Source: CAZMUQ01 sp964569845
Lineage (GTDB): Archaea > Thermoproteota > Bathyarchaeia > Hecatellales > Hecatellaceae
DNA: 7,420 nt
Assembly: GCA_964569845.1 (NCBI GenBank)
Contig: CAZMUQ010000046.1
Location: 1-7,420, forward strand
Direction of reading: 5' to 3'
Of this stretch, positions 6,185-7,420 are shown piece after piece (position 1 is the first letter of the stretch; every line of letters starts with the position of its first letter). The translations under genes were made by a program, and so were the position numbers. Under the pieces are notes generated by a model, which was given only the letters and a program-made list of their open reading frames with translations, made no database searches and was not told the DNA's origin.

Positions 6185-7048
6185 TTACCCATGCATCATG
6201 TTAAGTATATCTGAAGCACCTTTAATTTTAACAAGACTTGTTACCATGTCAATTCTACATAATACACCTAGTAATCTACGCTTAATGGAAACAGGTAAAC
6301 AACTTACATTATATTTGACAATTTTATCAACAGCTTCACCTAAATCGTTTTCAGGGTCTACAGATATAACATCTGTACTCATTACATTCTCAACTTTGTC
6401 ATTTAAAACTTCTTTAACGTCGACATCATAAATTAAAAGTTCTAAATACTTTTCTTTAATCAGGATATGGTTTAAGATATCCGTAACCGTTAGGATACCA
6501 ACCATAATATCATTCTCTATTACACATACACGCCTAATACGGAAATCAACCATCAAATTTGCAGCTTCAAATAAGGTATTTTCCGGAGAAACTGTAACCA
6601 ATGGATGCTTCATAATATCCTTAACTTTTAAACTAAAAACTTTATTTTTAAGTTTATTTAAAATTGAGATTTCATCAATAACACCTTTAAACATACCATT
6701 ATCATCTACTATAAGAACGTATCCAATATTATTCTCGGCCATATACTGCAAAATTGTTTTAGGTGTAGAATTTTCAGGGAAAATATTTCTTGCTTCATCC
6801 AAAAAAAGGCTAACAGGCTCCTTTAAAATACCCTTTATCCCTTTTTTAACCCTTAAAGCTTCACCACGTCTTCCAAGTAAAACCTCAAGTATTCTACGTC
6901 CACTTATTACTCCCTTAATTCTGGATTTTTCATCAATAACTACAACCCTGTAGGGAGTATGTTTTCCACCTAAAATATTTAAGGCTAAAAGTAATTGGTC
7001 ATCCCAGCGTATTGATGGTCTAGTTAAGAGTAAATCTGAAATCTGCAT
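6185..7048 (-). CDS. Four-CBS-domain protein, probable nucleotide-sensing regulator
   Basis: The 287 residues are almost entirely four CBS repeats forming two Bateman modules: about 1-58 (ISDLLLTRPS to GVISGRRILEVLLG), 71-132 (diverged, with YVLIVDDNGMFKGVI), 142-196 (VKDIMKHPLVTVSPENTLFEA to VGILTVTDILNHI) and 218-273 (VENVMSTDVISVDPENDLGEA to GVLCRIDMV). CBS pairs usually bind adenine nucleotides or S-adenosylmethionine; the third repeat keeps a T-x-T-D end (TVTD, 187-190) typical of ribose-phosphate contact. There is no fused catalytic, DNA-binding or transport domain, so it presumably acts through a partner. ATG 7048 is preceded by a well-placed GAGGG (7056-7060, 7-base spacer) and a TATA-like box at 7094-7103. 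It is the first gene of a two-gene unit with treT, five bases apart, which suggests it tunes trehalose synthesis to energy state (inference). Confidence 0.85.
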   Translation of the reverse strand: MQISDLLLTRPSIRWDDQLLLALNILGGKHTPYRVVVIDEKSRIKGVISGRRILEVLLGRRGEALRVKKGIKGILKEPVSLFLDEARNIFPENSTPKTILQYMAENNIGYVLIVDDNGMFKGVIDEISILNKLKNKVFSLKVKDIMKHPLVTVSPENTLFEAANLMVDFRIRRVCVIENDIMVGILTVTDILNHILIKEKYLELLIYDVDVKEVLNDKVENVMSTDVISVDPENDLGEAVDKIVKYNVSCLPVSIKRRLLGVLCRIDMVTSLVKIKGASDILNMMHG

Positions 7049-7081
7049 TAAGCAACCCTCAATATTAAAAGTAAAGTTTAA

Positions 7082-7093
7082 GCTTAATTAAGC
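7082..7093. promoter_or_regulatory. Perfect 12-base palindrome between TATA box and start site of the CBS-treT unit
   Basis: GCTTAATTAAGC is fully palindromic. It lies directly downstream of the minus-strand TATA-like box (7094-7103) and before the inferred transcription start near 7073, a position where archaeal repressors commonly block RNA polymerase recruitment. It is a candidate operator; the sequence contains the common AT palindrome TTAATTAA, so chance is possible. Confidence 0.35.
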
Positions 7094-7103
7094 ATTATTT
7101 AAA
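7094..7103 (-). promoter_or_regulatory. TATA-like box for the CBS-treT operon
   Basis: Read on the minus strand, TTTAAATAAT sits about 50 bases before the CBS start codon, giving a start site near 7073 and a leader of about 25 bases that includes the GAGGG ribosome-binding motif. It overlaps the left arm of the dyad at 7100-7125. Confidence 0.45.
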
Positions 7104-7125
7104 CTAAAATTTCCAGTTTAGTTTA
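7100..7125. repeat. 9-bp inverted repeat overlapping the CBS-treT promoter
   Basis: TAAACTAAA (7100-7108) and TTTAGTTTA (7117-7125) are exact inverted copies with an 8-base spacer. The left arm touches the TATA box and the spacer lies where the BRE would be on the minus strand, so a protein bound here could block or help TBP/TFB binding. Confidence 0.35.
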
Positions 7126-7203
7126 CCTTTCCTCTTTTAATTTGTAGTAAGAAAATCTTTAAAAGTTTTGAATAGAAGTTTCTGATGAATTTTCGGGACT
7201 CGA

Positions 7204-7214
7204 ATATTTAAATA
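7204..7214 (+). promoter_or_regulatory. Strong TATA-like box for the right-edge transcript
   Basis: ATATTTAAATA preceded by CGA is one of the best archaeal TATA matches in the window. Transcription would start near 7233-7236, exactly where the GC-richer structured stretch begins (GTG at 7236). The change from AT-rich promoter DNA to a GC-richer transcript is typical of stable RNA genes in AT-rich archaea. Confidence 0.5.
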
Positions 7215-7235
7215 CATCATCATTCTACTTTTATT

Positions 7236-7367
7236 GTGCAGACTTCAAATGTGAGGGTGTGGTTCACCCTTGAACGCCCCTCAAATGTAGCTGTGAACCC
7301 GCCCCTAACAAGCCTTATAGGCGATGAGGATAAGGTGGGTAAGCAAAAGAGGGGAAGTTGCATCTAA
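7236..7367 (+). pseudogene. Short TnpB-C-terminus-like reading frame (43 codons)
   Basis: From GTG 7236 to TAA 7365-7367 the frame encodes 43 residues containing WFTLERPSNVAVNPPLTS and GDEDKVGKQKRGS. A proline- and asparagine-rich stretch followed by a charged, glycine/serine-ending tail resembles the disordered C-terminal tails of archaeal IS605-family TnpB proteins, after the zinc ribbon. The zinc ribbon and the catalytic core are absent: an in-frame TAA lies at 7209-7211 and upstream DNA is promoter-like. It is either a remnant of tnpB kept because it overlaps a structured RNA, a leaderless micro-gene, or a chance frame. The family call rests on residue flavour, not on catalytic motifs. 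Confidence 0.25.
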
Positions 7368-7420
7368 ACCCCAAAGATACAACAGAACCGAATAGAAATT
7401 TAATAGTGCTGGTGTAGCCA
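7236..7420 (+). ncRNA. Candidate structured RNA, possibly omega-RNA-like (3' end not resolved)
   Basis: Downstream of a strong TATA box the sequence folds into an ordered set of helices: hairpin A 7254-7259/7265-7270; a long-range stem 7277-7282/7349-7354 (CCCCTC with GAGGGG); within it a 7-bp stem 7297-7303/7334-7340 (ACCCGCC with GGTGGGT, one G-U); within that a GCCT/AGGC hairpin at 7312-7315/7319-7322; and a separate 9-position hairpin 7357-7365/7375-7383 with one C-A mismatch. The loop of hairpin A (GGTT, 7261-7264) can also pair with AACC at 7296-7299, a possible pseudoknot. It does not match tmRNA, SRP RNA, 5S rRNA or RNase P RNA signatures that I know. A TnpB-tail-like frame inside it suggests the guide-RNA scaffold at the right end of an IS605-type element. 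The RNA may continue past the window. Confidence 0.4.

Noticed and set aside
6156..6431. 91-codon plus-strand frame
   Set aside because: It lies opposite the CBS gene, is Ser/Thr/Leu-rich and has no recognisable domain; it is a shadow frame.
7320..7332. Box C/D small RNA (GCGATGAGGA as box C)
   Set aside because: No properly spaced CTGA box D or terminal stem is visible; the GATGA-like bases fall within and beside a larger nested stem.
7236..7420. RNase P RNA
   Set aside because: ACAGAACCG at about 7382-7390 recalls the 3' conserved ACAGAA block, but the 5' GAGGAAAGTCC block needed to form P4 is absent and the segment is short.
1..7420. CRISPR array, rRNA or complete mobile element
   Set aside because: No regularly spaced direct repeats, rRNA signature or complete transposase frame with terminal repeats is present in the resolved sequence.

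Overview
The window looks archaeal. It is AT-rich, has several well-placed TATA-like boxes, uses GTG and TTG starts alongside ATG, and encodes families typical of archaea (a DUF2117-like protein, a TreT-type trehalose synthase, a four-CBS protein). A thermophilic or TACK-lineage archaeon is plausible, but I cannot fix the phylum from sequence alone. A run of exactly 100 Ns (2081-2180) shows that this is a scaffold joined across an unsized assembly gap.

Layout: (1) 3-539, the C-terminal end of a glutamate-synthase-like FMN enzyme; (2) 540-908, a largely empty intergenic stretch with one possible 30-residue membrane peptide; (3) 909-1997, a DUF2117-like protein; (4) 1998-2265, an intergenic region with a 10-bp inverted repeat, the N gap and a 9-bp dyad just before the next gene; (5) 2266-2697, a small coiled-coil plus winged-helix protein; (6) 2689-3468 (minus), an OtsB-type trehalose-6-phosphate phosphatase, overlapping the previous gene tail to tail by 9 bp; (7) 3584-4942 (plus), a GT4 glycosyltransferase divergent from otsB and best explained as a non-GT20 trehalose-6-phosphate synthase; (8) 4953-6179 (minus), a TreT-like trehalose synthase; (9) 6185-7048 (minus), a four-CBS protein immediately upstream of treT in the same operon; (10) 7204-7420, a strong promoter followed by a well-folded RNA candidate that also carries a short TnpB-tail-like reading frame and runs to the window end.

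The core of the window is a trehalose locus. The GT4 enzyme and the phosphatase would form a two-step route (NDP-glucose + glucose-6-phosphate to trehalose-6-phosphate to trehalose). TreT would provide a one-step, possibly reversible route (NDP-glucose + glucose to trehalose). The CBS protein is placed as a likely nucleotide-sensing partner of TreT. Palindromes around the CBS-treT promoter and upstream of the winged-helix gene suggest local transcriptional control. The least explained element is the structured region at the right edge, which may be an omega-RNA-like remnant of an IS605-family element or an independent small RNA.
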